Shown: in pieces, positions 36,220-46,197 of the stretch
Position numbering within the stretch: the first letter of the stretch is position 1
Layout: each line of letters begins with the position of its first letter
Assembly: GCF_946151075.1 (NCBI RefSeq)
Contig: NZ_OX267715.1
Coordinates: 434,001-498,000, forward strand
Direction: 5' to 3'
DNA length: 64,000 nucleotides
From: Neobacillus sp. Marseille-Q6967
GTDB lineage: Bacteria > Bacillota > Bacilli > Bacillales > Cytobacillaceae
The notes under the pieces: generated by a model
Told to the model about the DNA's origin: nothing
Seen by the model: only the letters and a program-made list of their open reading frames with translations
The model's database searches: none
Translations under genes and position numbers: made by a program

Positions 36220-39200
36220 ATGGCATTTGATCAAAGCACTAAAAATAAACTTCAAAAGTTTGTAAGTGATGCCCGTTTGCTATTGTCAAATGAGTTTATA
36301 AGACAAATGCAGAATGAATATGGTTTAGACCCAAATACAGGGTTAGTAAGTGACTTGAGTAAACTTAAACATCTTGATGATGCTCGTAGACAAACTGCAA
36401 GTTTAATTAGAGATACAATTAATCATTATGCTGCATCTAGTCCTACTGGTGGTTCATTTGAAGCAATGAATAGGATTGTACGTGAACAAGCTTTCACAAT
36501 TCTTAATCGTCTATGTACTTTGCGCATGGCAGAGGCTCGTGGAATCCTAATTGAATCTATAGGTAATGGTTATAATTCAAAAGGATTTCAGTTATATATA
36601 CGCTTGGCTGGAACTGCTCTTGGTGAAAAAGGTGATGCATACAAATGTTTTATTTATAGTTTATTTGATGAGTTCGCTAATGATTTACCTGTTTTTTTTG
36701 ATAGGTACTCTCCTATGGGACGACTTTTTCCACGGGAAACGGTGCTTTTAGAGTTATTATCATTGATAAACGATCCTGAAATAATTGATTTATGGACAGA
36801 AGATGAAACAATAGGTTGGATATATCAATATTTTAATTCCATTGAAGAGCGCAAGCAGATGAGATCCGAGTCTAGGGCACCTCGCAATAGTCGTGAATTA
36901 GCTGTACGAAATCAGTTTTTTACGCCCAGGTATGTTGTAGAATACTTGACAGATAATACGTTAGGCCGAATTTGGTATGAAATGACGAAAGGTGAGACAA
37001 CTCTTCTAGACAAATGTAATTACTTGGTCACACGTCCAAATGAAATATTCTTAAAAGAAGGAGAGGAAGTCCACGAGAGGAATGAATCTACTGAAACTAT
37101 TAGCCAGGAAGATTTATTAAATCAGTCAATTTATATACCATATAGACAAATGAAAGATCCAAGAGAAATTAAATTGTTAGATCCAGCATGCGGGTCAATG
37201 CATTTTGGCTTGTATGCTTTCGATTTATTTATGGAGATATACGAGGAAGCATGGGATATAGAGGAACAAAAAGGAGAATTTTCCCTTAAACGAGAAACAG
37301 GGATATTACCTTTAACAGCGACATATAAGGACAAGGAAAGTTTTTTGAGAGATATTCCAAGGTTAATTATTGAGAATAACATACATGGTATCGATATTGA
37401 TCCACGAGCTGTCCAGATAGCAGGTCTTTCATTATGGTTGCGTGCACAGAGAAGTTGGAAAGAACAAAATGTTAAAATGACTGATAGACCAAAAATTAGA
37501 AAATCAAATATTGTTTGTGCAGAGCCTATGCCTGGTGAGAAAGATATGCTTAATGAATTTTTATCAACTTTAAAACCACGTGTAATGGCGCAAGTGGTTG
37601 AAAATATTTTTGAACAAATGGAATTAGCAGGAGAAGCTGGAGTATTGTTGAAAATTGACGAGGAAATTCAAGATGCAATTGACGAGGCTCGTGAGGAGTT
37701 TAATAAGGAATTGTTAAGGCGAAGAAGTAATGAACAATTAGAACTTTTTGTAGAAGAGGTTAAACCTAAACAAATAAGTCTTTTTGATTTTACTGATTTA
37801 CCAGATAAAACACAGTTTTGGGAAAATGCTGAACAAAAAATTCTTGAATCATTGAAAAAATACGCTGAATCCTTAGATAGCGGAAGTTCAATGCGCCGCC
37901 TCTTTTCAGAAGATGCATCAAAAGGGTTTGCATTTATTGAAATCTCAAATAAAACATTTGATGTTATAGTAATGAATCCGCCCTTTGGGGATGCATCAAA
38001 AAAGCTTGAGAAATATTTGGATTCAAAATATAACAATTGGAATAAAAATATTCTTTGCACATTCATTATTCGAATGAAGGAATTAAGTGAAAACGGTTTG
38101 ATTGGTGCAATTTTTGACAGAACTGCTGCGATAAAAAGTTCATATGATAATTTTAGAATTTCTCATCTAGATGAGTATATAATCACAGTTGCAGACACAG
38201 GTTGGGATGTTTTGGATGCCAATGTCGAGACAACAGTACATGTTTTCTCATCTAATAAAAATGACTTTCCAGCAAGTTTTTTTGATGTTCAAAATATTGC
38301 CCCTCCTTTAAAGCAAGAGATACTGTATGAGAAAATTAATAATTTTAAAAGAGGTCATATTTCCGAAGACGTTTATTTGGTTAATCCAAGTATCCTAGTA
38401 AAACTTCCTAATGCAATTGTTGGATACTATTTTGATGATTTTTTGCTCTGGATGTTTGCAAATCTAAAGAATTTGGGACAAGTTGACCTAAGGGCTAGAC
38501 AAGGACATGATTTTGTTTCAAAAGAACATTTTAGACTGTTTTGGGAAATAAAGGATTTAAATGGAGGAATTTACTCTCCAGTTTATAATGGCTCTGAATT
38601 TAGTATGTTTTCCATACCTTTAAGAGATGTTTCGGTGTATGGAGTAAATGGAGATTTAATTAAACCCAATAAATCGGTAACCTTAAGAAATCTAAAGTTT
38701 CAATCTCATTCCGGAGTAGGATATGGAAAGAGAGGAGAAATCCTTGATGCACATATTTTGCCTGAAGGATTTGTATTTACTAATGAAGGTCAGGCAATTA
38801 CAAAGATTAGTGAAGCCAATTCATTTTTATTATTGTCTTTTTTAAATAGTTCCTTGGCTCAATATACGGTAAATCAATATTGTGGTCAGCATAAAAACTG
38901 TGGTTATATTAATTTGCTACCTTGGCCAAAAATAGATACAGAAAAGCAAATTAGTATTATTGAAAATGTAAAAAAAATTATTGATATAAAAAGAAAATGG
39001 CTTGATTACGATGAAACCACAAAAGATTTTAAACCTTTCAGATTAATCAACAATAACACTTCAATAGAAAGGTTTAGTAATGAATTAAAAGAATTATACG
39101 ATATGGATTGCGTCGAACTAAATCAACGTATTAAAGATAATGATAATGCATTTCTTAACTCAACCGGTATCAATAGTAAACAAAAAGAGGATATAAATGT

Positions 39201-40122
39201 ATATATAAACCAAAAAAGGCCTAATGATTATCCGTGGCCGGACTTTGAACGTGATAAAGGAACAGGTGATTTTGAAGAATTTATCACCAAGGGTGTTATT
39301 TCAATGTTAATCGGTTGTTCATTTGGTCGTTGGTTTATTCCTAATCAAATTGAGGACTTTAACCTAACTCTCCCTTCAGATTTTTCTAACTTTAACAAGA
39401 CTGATATTTTATCGAGTGACGAGGGAATTGGCAACCAAATGTTTTCCAGAGTTAGAGAATTAATGAAAGTAATTTGGGGTAATTATGACGAAAAAATAGA
39501 AAGCGAAATATGTGATAAATTAGGTTTGAAATCACTTGCAGAGTACTTCAATAATTTGAATTTGTTTTTTGCGGATCATTTGAGACGTTATACGAAGAGT
39601 CGAAGACAGGCTCCTGTATACTGGCCATTATCCACCGAATCGGGAAAATTTACAATCTGGTTGTGCTATAGCAATCTAACAGATCAAACATTATATTCAT
39701 GTGTTAACGACATAATTGATCCCAAAATTAAACAAATTACAGATTATTCATCCATACTTCTATCAAAAACTAATCGAAGCAGTCAAGATGAAAAAGAGCT
39801 TGAAGGCTATCAAAACCTAGAGTTGGAGTTAAAAAATTTTCGTGATGAGATTCTTAGGATTGCTAGGTTTTGGAAACCGAACTTTCATGATGGGGTACAA
39901 ATCATAGCGGCACCACTTTGGAAGCTCATACAGTATAAACCATGGCAAAAGGCACTTAAAGAGACCTGGGAAATGTTAGAAGAGGGTAAATATGATTGGT
40001 CCCACCTTGCATTTAATATTTGGCCCAGCCGAGTACGTGAGAAATGTAAAAGTGATAAATCGTTGGCAATGATTCATGGTTTAGATAATTTATATGTTGA
40101 ACGAACTATCAAAACTAAATAG
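36220..40122 (+). CDS. pglX: BREX adenine-specific DNA methyltransferase PglX (BrxX)
   Basis: A 1300-residue class I N6-adenine methyltransferase. SAM-binding motif I LLDPACGSMHFG is at about residues 317-328 and catalytic motif IV VMNPPFGD at about 584-591; upstream is AVRNQFFTPRYVVEYLTDNTLGRIW. The second half (about 800-1200) is the target-recognition part. In BREX, PglX marks one strand of a non-palindromic site in the host DNA, letting the system spare self. The gene is intact with no simple-sequence tract that would suggest phase variation. Confidence 0.94.
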   Translation: MAFDQSTKNKLQKFVSDARLLLSNEFIRQMQNEYGLDPNTGLVSDLSKLKHLDDARRQTASLIRDTINHYAASSPTGGSFEAMNRIVREQAFTILNRLCTLRMAEARGILIESIGNGYNSKGFQLYIRLAGTALGEKGDAYKCFIYSLFDEFANDLPVFFDRYSPMGRLFPRETVLLELLSLINDPEIIDLWTEDETIGWIYQYFNSIEERKQMRSESRAPRNSRELAVRNQFFTPRYVVEYLTDNTLGRIWYEMTKGETTLLDKCNYLVTRPNEIFLKEGEEVHERNESTETISQEDLLNQSIYIPYRQMKDPREIKLLDPACGSMHFGLYAFDLFMEIYEEAWDIEEQKGEFSLKRETGILPLTATYKDKESFLRDIPRLIIENNIHGIDIDPRAVQIAGLSLWLRAQRSWKEQNVKMTDRPKIRKSNIVCAEPMPGEKDMLNEFLSTLKPRVMAQVVENIFEQMELAGEAGVLLKIDEEIQDAIDEAREEFNKELLRRRSNEQLELFVEEVKPKQISLFDFTDLPDKTQFWENAEQKILESLKKYAESLDSGSSMRRLFSEDASKGFAFIEISNKTFDVIVMNPPFGDASKKLEKYLDSKYNNWNKNILCTFIIRMKELSENGLIGAIFDRTAAIKSSYDNFRISHLDEYIITVADTGWDVLDANVETTVHVFSSNKNDFPASFFDVQNIAPPLKQEILYEKINNFKRGHISEDVYLVNPSILVKLPNAIVGYYFDDFLLWMFANLKNLGQVDLRARQGHDFVSKEHFRLFWEIKDLNGGIYSPVYNGSEFSMFSIPLRDVSVYGVNGDLIKPNKSVTLRNLKFQSHSGVGYGKRGEILDAHILPEGFVFTNEGQAITKISEANSFLLLSFLNSSLAQYTVNQYCGQHKNCGYINLLPWPKIDTEKQISIIENVKKIIDIKRKWLDYDETTKDFKPFRLINNNTSIERFSNELKELYDMDCVELNQRIKDNDNAFLNSTGINSKQKEDINVYINQKRPNDYPWPDFERDKGTGDFEEFITKGVISMLIGCSFGRWFIPNQIEDFNLTLPSDFSNFNKTDILSSDEGIGNQMFSRVRELMKVIWGNYDEKIESEICDKLGLKSLAEYFNNLNLFFADHLRRYTKSRRQAPVYWPLSTESGKFTIWLCYSNLTDQTLYSCVNDIIDPKIKQITDYSSILLSKTNRSSQDEKELEGYQNLELELKNFRDEILRIARFWKPNFHDGVQIIAAPLWKLIQYKPWQKALKETWEMLEEGKYDWSHLAFNIWPSRVREKCKSDKSLAMIHGLDNLYVERTIKTK

Positions 40123-40151
40123 AAATTACTAAATTAACGTTCCCCCTTGTT

Positions 40152-42710
40152 ATGGATGTTGAGATAAATGGAGAAGATGAAATGAGGATTAAAGAGTATA
40201 TTCAAAATAAGATTTTACTTCCAAGACTAAAGAGAACCGGAATAATTACCGTCTATGATGAGCATAGACGGTACCATGAACTTTGTTTGGAACTTGAAAA
40301 TGACAATCTCTGTGTTATTGACGCAAGTTTAAGTAGTATTACAAGTCGTGAAGCAGCCATGCGAGCTTTAATTGAACTTGGTCACCAGGAATCTAAAGTT
40401 GAAAATATGCTTATTTATATTCCTGCCAAGCCTCCGTTGTCGGATGAAGAGAAACAAAGGGATCCATTCGCAATATATACTGTTTGTGGGGAAGTATTCC
40501 CGGATGGGGACGGTGACGAGTTTATCCATATATGTTTAAAGGCTAAACCTGATTTTGCCACTGATATTCGTCGTATTTTCAGTGAAAATCCAAACCCGCC
40601 GTTTGAGGTTATTGATGCAATTTCACTGGGGAATAATTGGCCAACATTACAGGCGTTGCTAAGAGTGGAATCCTCGAGGGATATCCTGCTATCTTTACTT
40701 GTACCTACAAATTCACAAAAGAAAGCGCTTGTTGATAGTGATACTTGGATTATGGAAGCTAAGCAACTTTTGTTAACTTGCTTGGGGATGAAATTAATGA
40801 CCCAGTTAAAAAATTGGCAGTTTATTTCAGAAGAAATGTGGCGCTTTATTCTTTTTAGTGAATTTTCGTTTAGTATAAAAGAAAAGATGCCGGAGTCTTT
40901 ATTAAATGTACCTCGTGCATCTGAATCTGCACGTATACTCGTAGAAGATATTTGTGAACAGATTCGTAATGACCAAAGAACTCAGGCAATATATATTGAA
41001 AATGCCGAATCAGTTGAAAAGGAACTTAATTTAGCTGAACACTGTAAATCAATAAAATTTTTGGGGGACCGAGATACTTTTCCTTTTGAAGAAAGTTTTT
41101 TTCTAGAGCGTGCTATTGTAGCCTTTAATGCTGAAAACACAGACATTGTTCGCTCAATTATTAAAAAGCATGCAAACTCAGTATGGAGTGGAAAAGGGGA
41201 AAGTCAAGCAAAATGGCAACTCATTCAAGCAGCGCTAAATTTATGGGAAGCATGTAATGATAATGAACGAGAACTTACGGAGAACATTCAAAGCCAAGGG
41301 TCATTGTTGGATTTCTATATCAACAGTTTACGTGAAGTGGATCGACTTCAACGTGAGTTTGAAAACACGGTCAGTGATTATTATATGGATTTCTCTGATA
41401 AAATAGAGGAGCTTATAAAATCGACTCGTGGGAGATATAGTCGTTTAACAAATAGGGTCCAACAAGTGTTTATTCGCCATTTAGAAAAACAAGGTTGGCC
41501 ACCTCAAAATAGACTAGCTAATATTAACGTATTTGAAACATATGTTTCCCCGAAATTGGTAGAAAGTGGAAATAAGGTAGCGTATTTTCAGGTTGACTCA
41601 CTCCGGTATGAGCTTGGAGTTGAACTTGCAAAACAATTAAACGAGGAAGGGCAAGTTGAAGTTCAAGCAGCTTATGCACAGTTACCGAGTATTACCAGCG
41701 TGGGGATGGCAAGTCTTTTGCCCGAAGCTGGATCAATGTTATCTATTGAACGTAATGAGGATGGAATACAGTCTGTATATGATTCTGTCTGTTTGACAAG
41801 TGTAAGTCAACGTATGGACGTAATTCGAAAGAAATATGGTCAACGCTTTGAGGAAATAACGCTGAGTGATTTAATTCGAGGAAACAAAAAGGTTTCTCCA
41901 ACAGTAGACCTATTGGTTGTTCGTAGTATTGAAATTGATCAACATTTAGAAGCAAATCCTGAAAATACATTAGGAATTATCCAAGACACACTAAAGAGAA
42001 TTCGATTCTCACTTAATAAATTGAAGAAGCTTGGATTCCATGATGTTATTATTGCAACAGACCATGGTTTCTATTTGAATATGCAACATGAAGCTGGATC
42101 TGTTTGTACTAAACCTGATGGAAATTGGGTGAATAAACACAACAGAATTGTATTAGGGCATGTTAAGGAAGATAACGCAAACTATGTGATAGCTGCTGAT
42201 TTTCTTGGCATTCGTGGTAATATTCAACAAGTCGGAGGCCCGAGAAGTCTGGTATCGTATCGAGCTGGCGAATCTTATCTTCATGGTGGTGCATCATTAC
42301 AAGAATGTGTTATTCCTATTATTTCAATAAAGTTATTAGAAGAAAAACAACAGATAAAAAAACCAGATATTAAACTTTCATATAAGAATGGAGCTAAATA
42401 TATTACAACAAGACTACCAGTGATTGATTTAACTTGGGAGGATAAGCAGATAGAATTATTCGATATGGATCCTGATATTGAGATTCTAATTGAAGCTTAT
42501 GATAACAAAGGCCAAATAATTGGGGAAGCAAAAACAGGAGGCCTGGTTAATCCAGCAACCGGAACTGTTTTTATTAAAAAGGCACAACGTATACAAGTCA
42601 CGCTCAGGATGCAAATTGATTTTGAAGGTAAATTCGTGGTGAAGGCCATGAATCCAAAAACTATGGCTACTTATTGTTACTTGGAACTTGAAACTGATTA
42701 TGTGGGGTGA
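40152..42710 (+). CDS. pglZ: BREX alkaline-phosphatase-fold protein PglZ
   Basis: An 852-residue protein of the type 1 PglZ group. The PglZ domain (about 470-740) has the metal-site motif VAYFQVDSLRYELGVELA, GMASLLPEAG and the downstream IIATDHGFYL typical of alkaline-phosphatase folds; the N-terminal half is helical. PglZ is the other universal BREX marker besides BrxC. ATG 40152 follows pglX by 29 bases; no strong SD is visible, so an ATG at 40182 is also possible. The stop codon is 4 bases from the brxL start. Confidence 0.92.
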   Translation: MDVEINGEDEMRIKEYIQNKILLPRLKRTGIITVYDEHRRYHELCLELENDNLCVIDASLSSITSREAAMRALIELGHQESKVENMLIYIPAKPPLSDEEKQRDPFAIYTVCGEVFPDGDGDEFIHICLKAKPDFATDIRRIFSENPNPPFEVIDAISLGNNWPTLQALLRVESSRDILLSLLVPTNSQKKALVDSDTWIMEAKQLLLTCLGMKLMTQLKNWQFISEEMWRFILFSEFSFSIKEKMPESLLNVPRASESARILVEDICEQIRNDQRTQAIYIENAESVEKELNLAEHCKSIKFLGDRDTFPFEESFFLERAIVAFNAENTDIVRSIIKKHANSVWSGKGESQAKWQLIQAALNLWEACNDNERELTENIQSQGSLLDFYINSLREVDRLQREFENTVSDYYMDFSDKIEELIKSTRGRYSRLTNRVQQVFIRHLEKQGWPPQNRLANINVFETYVSPKLVESGNKVAYFQVDSLRYELGVELAKQLNEEGQVEVQAAYAQLPSITSVGMASLLPEAGSMLSIERNEDGIQSVYDSVCLTSVSQRMDVIRKKYGQRFEEITLSDLIRGNKKVSPTVDLLVVRSIEIDQHLEANPENTLGIIQDTLKRIRFSLNKLKKLGFHDVIIATDHGFYLNMQHEAGSVCTKPDGNWVNKHNRIVLGHVKEDNANYVIAADFLGIRGNIQQVGGPRSLVSYRAGESYLHGGASLQECVIPIISIKLLEEKQQIKKPDIKLSYKNGAKYITTRLPVIDLTWEDKQIELFDMDPDIEILIEAYDNKGQIIGEAKTGGLVNPATGTVFIKKAQRIQVTLRMQIDFEGKFVVKAMNPKTMATYCYLELETDYVG

Positions 42711-42714
42711 GTAT

Positions 42715-44805
42715 ATGGATGAATTGGATAAGAAACTTGTAAGTACCTTTGAGGGCAGAGTTGTAAGAAAAGACCTATTACAACGAATTAAAAAGGGCAC
42801 AAATATACCCACATTCGTGCTTGAATTTCTTTTAGCACGATATTGTGCAAGCGATGACCCAAACGAGATACAAGAGGGAATAGAAGCTGTTTTAGCAACT
42901 CTCCAGGATAACTATGTAAAGCCGGATGAAGCAAATTCTTCACAGTCTAAGGTGGCAACTAAAGGAAAACATAAATTTATAGATAAGGTTCATGTACGAT
43001 ACGTTGAAAAGGAAAAGCGACACTGGGCATCACTTGAGAACTTCGCTTCTCAAAGAATTGCAATTAGCGAAAAATTTTATCGGGATAATGACCGACTTTT
43101 GGAAGGTGGAATTTGGGCAGAGGTAACAATTTCTTACAATGACTTGGATCAGGATAATTACGCATTTTTTATCGATGATCTAAAGCCTATCCAACTTAGT
43201 CGATTTGATTATGAGCGATATGGAGATGGCAGATTACAGTTTACTCGTGATGAATGGTTAGATATAATCATACGTTCCGTTGGTTTAGAACCAAAAAAGA
43301 TTTCAAAAAGGCTCAAATTTCATTATATTGCTCGATTAGCACCTTTTGTTGAATCCAATTACAACTTTATTGAACTAGGGCCAAGAGGAACTGGGAAATC
43401 TTACTTCTTTAGCGAATTCTCTCCTTATGCAACCCTTATAAGTGGAGGACAAGCTACAAAATCAGTGCTATTTTATAATTTGGTAAGAAAAAAAATTGGC
43501 ATGATTGGATTCTGGGATACTGTTGCTTTTGATGAAGTAGCGGGTATTAAAATCAAGGATCAGGATACCATTCAGATTATGAAGGATTATATGGCAAATG
43601 GTAGATTCTCACGTGGTGTGGAAGTTATCGCAAATGCGAGCCTTGCTTATGTAGGTAATATCGATCATTCAATTGAACAACTCGTTAATTCAACAGATTA
43701 TGACTTATTCATGCCATTACCAAAGGAATTCGATCTTGCAGTAATGGATCGTTTTGCTTGTTATTTACCAGGTTGGGAAATACCAAAGAACAGTAGTGAT
43801 TATCTTACAAGCAATTATGGTTTTATTACTGATTACATAGCAGAAGCATTTCACTACCAGTTAAAACATGTAAATCGGTATGAAGAGGTAAGTAACAGAA
43901 TTAGGTTAGGAGCAGCTGTTGAAGGTAGAGATGAAAAAGGGATAAAGAAAACTGTGTGTGCATTCCTAAAAATTTTACACCCTTCGGGTCATCCAACAGA
44001 TGAAGAATTTGAGGAATATGTTGAATATGCTGTAGAATCACGCCGTCGGGTGAAAGAGCAAATGAACAAGCGTAAGCCAGACGATGAATTTTCTAACATA
44101 AATCTTTCATACATTAAGTCAAATAATCAGGAAGTAGTTGTATATTGTCCTGAGTCACGTGATGCAATTGCAACTCAAGCTCCTCAGCGGAAGAATATTA
44201 ACTCAAATAAAGAATTTTATAGCGATATGGTTTCCCCTGTTTTGCAGGAAGAAATAGTTTCGATTAATCATATTATGACCAGAGAAAAGTTCATAAGTAC
44301 AGAAAAAAAAGCTATTAATGAAAAAACTCCATTATCCGAACAGCACTATACAATCCATTATAATGATACTGGTCATAGTTATGAAGATATTTTTAGTCCA
44401 TACCTGGTAGGTGCAAATGAAATTATTGTAGAGGACCCTTATATTCGAATGAATCATCAGATACAAAACTTTGTGCGTTTTTGCGAAGTTATAGTAAAAA
44501 ATTCAAACATCCGAAATATAAAGCTTGTGACAAGTTTCGATGAAAAAACTAATATTTCTGAGATGAGAGATAATCTTGACGAGATTATTCAAAGCCTTTC
44601 AGAAATAGATATCGTTCTAGATGTAAAGTTAAATCCGAATATGCATGATAGGGAAATCCGGATCGATAATGGTTGGATAGTTAAAATTGGACGAGGACTT
44701 GATTTCTACCAAAAGCCAAGTAGTTGGTTTGAAATAGGTTCAAATGATTTAACTCTAAGAAAGTGCCTAGAAACTAAGGTTGATATATATAGGGTCAGTG
44801 AGTAA
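42715..44805 (+). CDS. brxL: BREX protein BrxL, variant with MITD1-C-like C-terminus
   Basis: A 696-residue AAA+ protein. Residues 1-500 match BrxL, with Walker A GPRGTGKSYFF near 222-232 and a Walker B-like VAFDEVAG. The C-terminal Lon-type peptidase core of classical BrxL is not recognisable. Instead residues about 550-690 (HSYEDIFSPYLVGANEIIV, EDPYIRMNHQIQNFVRFCE, HDREIRIDNGWIVKIGRG) look like the MITD1 C-terminal phospholipase-D-like domain. GGGGTGAG precedes ATG 42715, 4 bases after the pglZ stop. BrxL is a DNA-binding ring required for defence. Confidence 0.88.
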   Translation: MDELDKKLVSTFEGRVVRKDLLQRIKKGTNIPTFVLEFLLARYCASDDPNEIQEGIEAVLATLQDNYVKPDEANSSQSKVATKGKHKFIDKVHVRYVEKEKRHWASLENFASQRIAISEKFYRDNDRLLEGGIWAEVTISYNDLDQDNYAFFIDDLKPIQLSRFDYERYGDGRLQFTRDEWLDIIIRSVGLEPKKISKRLKFHYIARLAPFVESNYNFIELGPRGTGKSYFFSEFSPYATLISGGQATKSVLFYNLVRKKIGMIGFWDTVAFDEVAGIKIKDQDTIQIMKDYMANGRFSRGVEVIANASLAYVGNIDHSIEQLVNSTDYDLFMPLPKEFDLAVMDRFACYLPGWEIPKNSSDYLTSNYGFITDYIAEAFHYQLKHVNRYEEVSNRIRLGAAVEGRDEKGIKKTVCAFLKILHPSGHPTDEEFEEYVEYAVESRRRVKEQMNKRKPDDEFSNINLSYIKSNNQEVVVYCPESRDAIATQAPQRKNINSNKEFYSDMVSPVLQEEIVSINHIMTREKFISTEKKAINEKTPLSEQHYTIHYNDTGHSYEDIFSPYLVGANEIIVEDPYIRMNHQIQNFVRFCEVIVKNSNIRNIKLVTSFDEKTNISEMRDNLDEIIQSLSEIDIVLDVKLNPNMHDREIRIDNGWIVKIGRGLDFYQKPSSWFEIGSNDLTLRKCLETKVDIYRVSE

Positions 44806-45114
44806 TTTGAAGTTGCTGAATATTTAATCATTTGTAACCTTGTGTACTTTCTTGAAAGCTAAGTTTTAATAAGCAATATTTCCAATTGCTTCTTTTCAAT
44901 CCAAGACTTTTATGCTCTTAATAACATATTCTAATAAAGAAAAATATAAATGACGGGTGAACTTTGGATCATACCGTTTTTTTTTATGATATTATCGGTT
45001 ATTTTTTTGCTGATTAATAAATTACACATAGAATAAATAATTAATATGACTGATTTTAGTAACATTGTATAATATATAGAAAATTTTTCGACTAAATGAT
45101 TGGAGGAAATAGTA
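44806..45114. other. Gap between brxL and the trypsin-like protease gene, with a weak terminator
   Basis: AAGCAAT (44871-44877) and ATTGCTT (44885-44891) form a 7-bp stem followed by CTTTTC, a probable terminator of the BREX operon. A TATAAT at 45068 with a poor -35 may drive the next gene. Nothing else is seen. Confidence 0.5.
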
Positions 45115-45987
45115 GTGAGTTTTCTAGAATTAGAACAAAGGTCACAAGAACTGTTAGATGTTATCCGAAACATAAATGAAATTAATGGGGAATTAATAAG
45201 TCGAATTGAAGATTTGCTCCCTAATTACGCGGAGTATTATGACTACTTTGACATTACAAATCCTGGTCAATTTATATCTCAAAATCAAGCAGCATTATTT
45301 ATGGCATATTCAAAAGTACATACAGTTCCGATATTAATAACCACCAATAATAGGGTTGTTGCAAATGCTAGTGGATTATTAATGCAATTGGATAGGTCAT
45401 TTTTAATAACAAATTATCACGTACTTGAAGCTTGGAACCAGTTAAATGAGGAGTCAGAAACTCTTTTTCAAATTGGAAGTACATCTATTCCAGTTGAAGA
45501 TTTAATAATAGATAGTAATCGATCACTTGATTTAATAACAATTTCTGTAACAAATGAATTATTAGAAAGTATTTCAAATATATCTCTAAAAAAGTTTTAT
45601 TCTCCACAAAACTGGCCAATTGAAGCTGAAGTAGGAACATTAGTTGTTGCTTCAGGATTTCCAGGGGCACTGAGAGAAGATGGTATAGCTTTTAGTAATT
45701 TACATCATGGATCTATTGTAGAGCAAATTACTGATTTGACAGAATCTAAGTATATAATTCCTTTTGATAGGAATATGTGGGAACAGGTGTTAGGTGTAAA
45801 TCATCTTAATCAAATTACAAGTTTGGGTGGTTTTAGTGGTGGCCCTGTTTTCTCATTAAATATTAGTGATGTGGATTTAGTTGGAATTATATTTGAAGAT
45901 GGTGGTAATTTCTTTGATGGCATAAGAGTAATTCGATCAAGTGTAATTAATAGAAATGGAACAATTAATACTCTGTGGGGGTACTAA
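45115..45987 (+). CDS. Trypsin-like serine protease, cytosolic
   Basis: A 290-residue protein with a short helical N-terminus (about 1-60) and a chymotrypsin-fold protease domain. The triad is His102 (TNYHVLEAW), Asp139 (RSLDLITI) and Ser241 in GGFSGGPVF. No signal peptide or membrane segment is seen, so it should act inside the cell, as other defence-linked trypsin-like proteases do. GGAGG at 45102-45106 fixes the start at GTG 45115 instead of the upstream TTG. It follows the BREX operon but has its own spacing; no partner gene is obvious. Confidence 0.8.
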   Translation: MSFLELEQRSQELLDVIRNINEINGELISRIEDLLPNYAEYYDYFDITNPGQFISQNQAALFMAYSKVHTVPILITTNNRVVANASGLLMQLDRSFLITNYHVLEAWNQLNEESETLFQIGSTSIPVEDLIIDSNRSLDLITISVTNELLESISNISLKKFYSPQNWPIEAEVGTLVVASGFPGALREDGIAFSNLHHGSIVEQITDLTESKYIIPFDRNMWEQVLGVNHLNQITSLGGFSGGPVFSLNISDVDLVGIIFEDGGNFFDGIRVIRSSVINRNGTINTLWGY

Positions 45988-46023
45988 AACAATAATAATT
46001 TAAAAATATAAAAAACTCTCTGC

Positions 46024-46130
46024 TTATAAAGGTATACCATTATAAACACCTTTTGACTGCTTAATAAAATAATATTTTACTAGCTTTTAAAGGTATAAAA
46101 AGATTTTTACAAACGTTTATAAAAGTCGCT
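46024..46130. promoter_or_regulatory. Possible res site for the adjacent resolvase
   Basis: Bases 46024-46045 form a near-perfect 22-bp dyad centred on GTATAC (TTATAAAGGTATACC... with TTATAA at both ends). Related AAAGGTATAAAA (46088-46099) and GTTTATAAAAG (46115-46125) follow. Three spaced sub-sites upstream of a resolvase gene are the usual res layout. The lower two are degenerate. Confidence 0.5.
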
Positions 46131-46197
46131 TACCTATTTAAACTATCGCGTTATAATTTAAGTAACCAAACAGCAGCATCAAGGAGATAATTACAAA

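Noticed and set aside
36220-40122. Phase-variable pglX
   Set aside because: No long homopolymer or short tandem repeat capable of frameshifting was seen, and the frame is intact.
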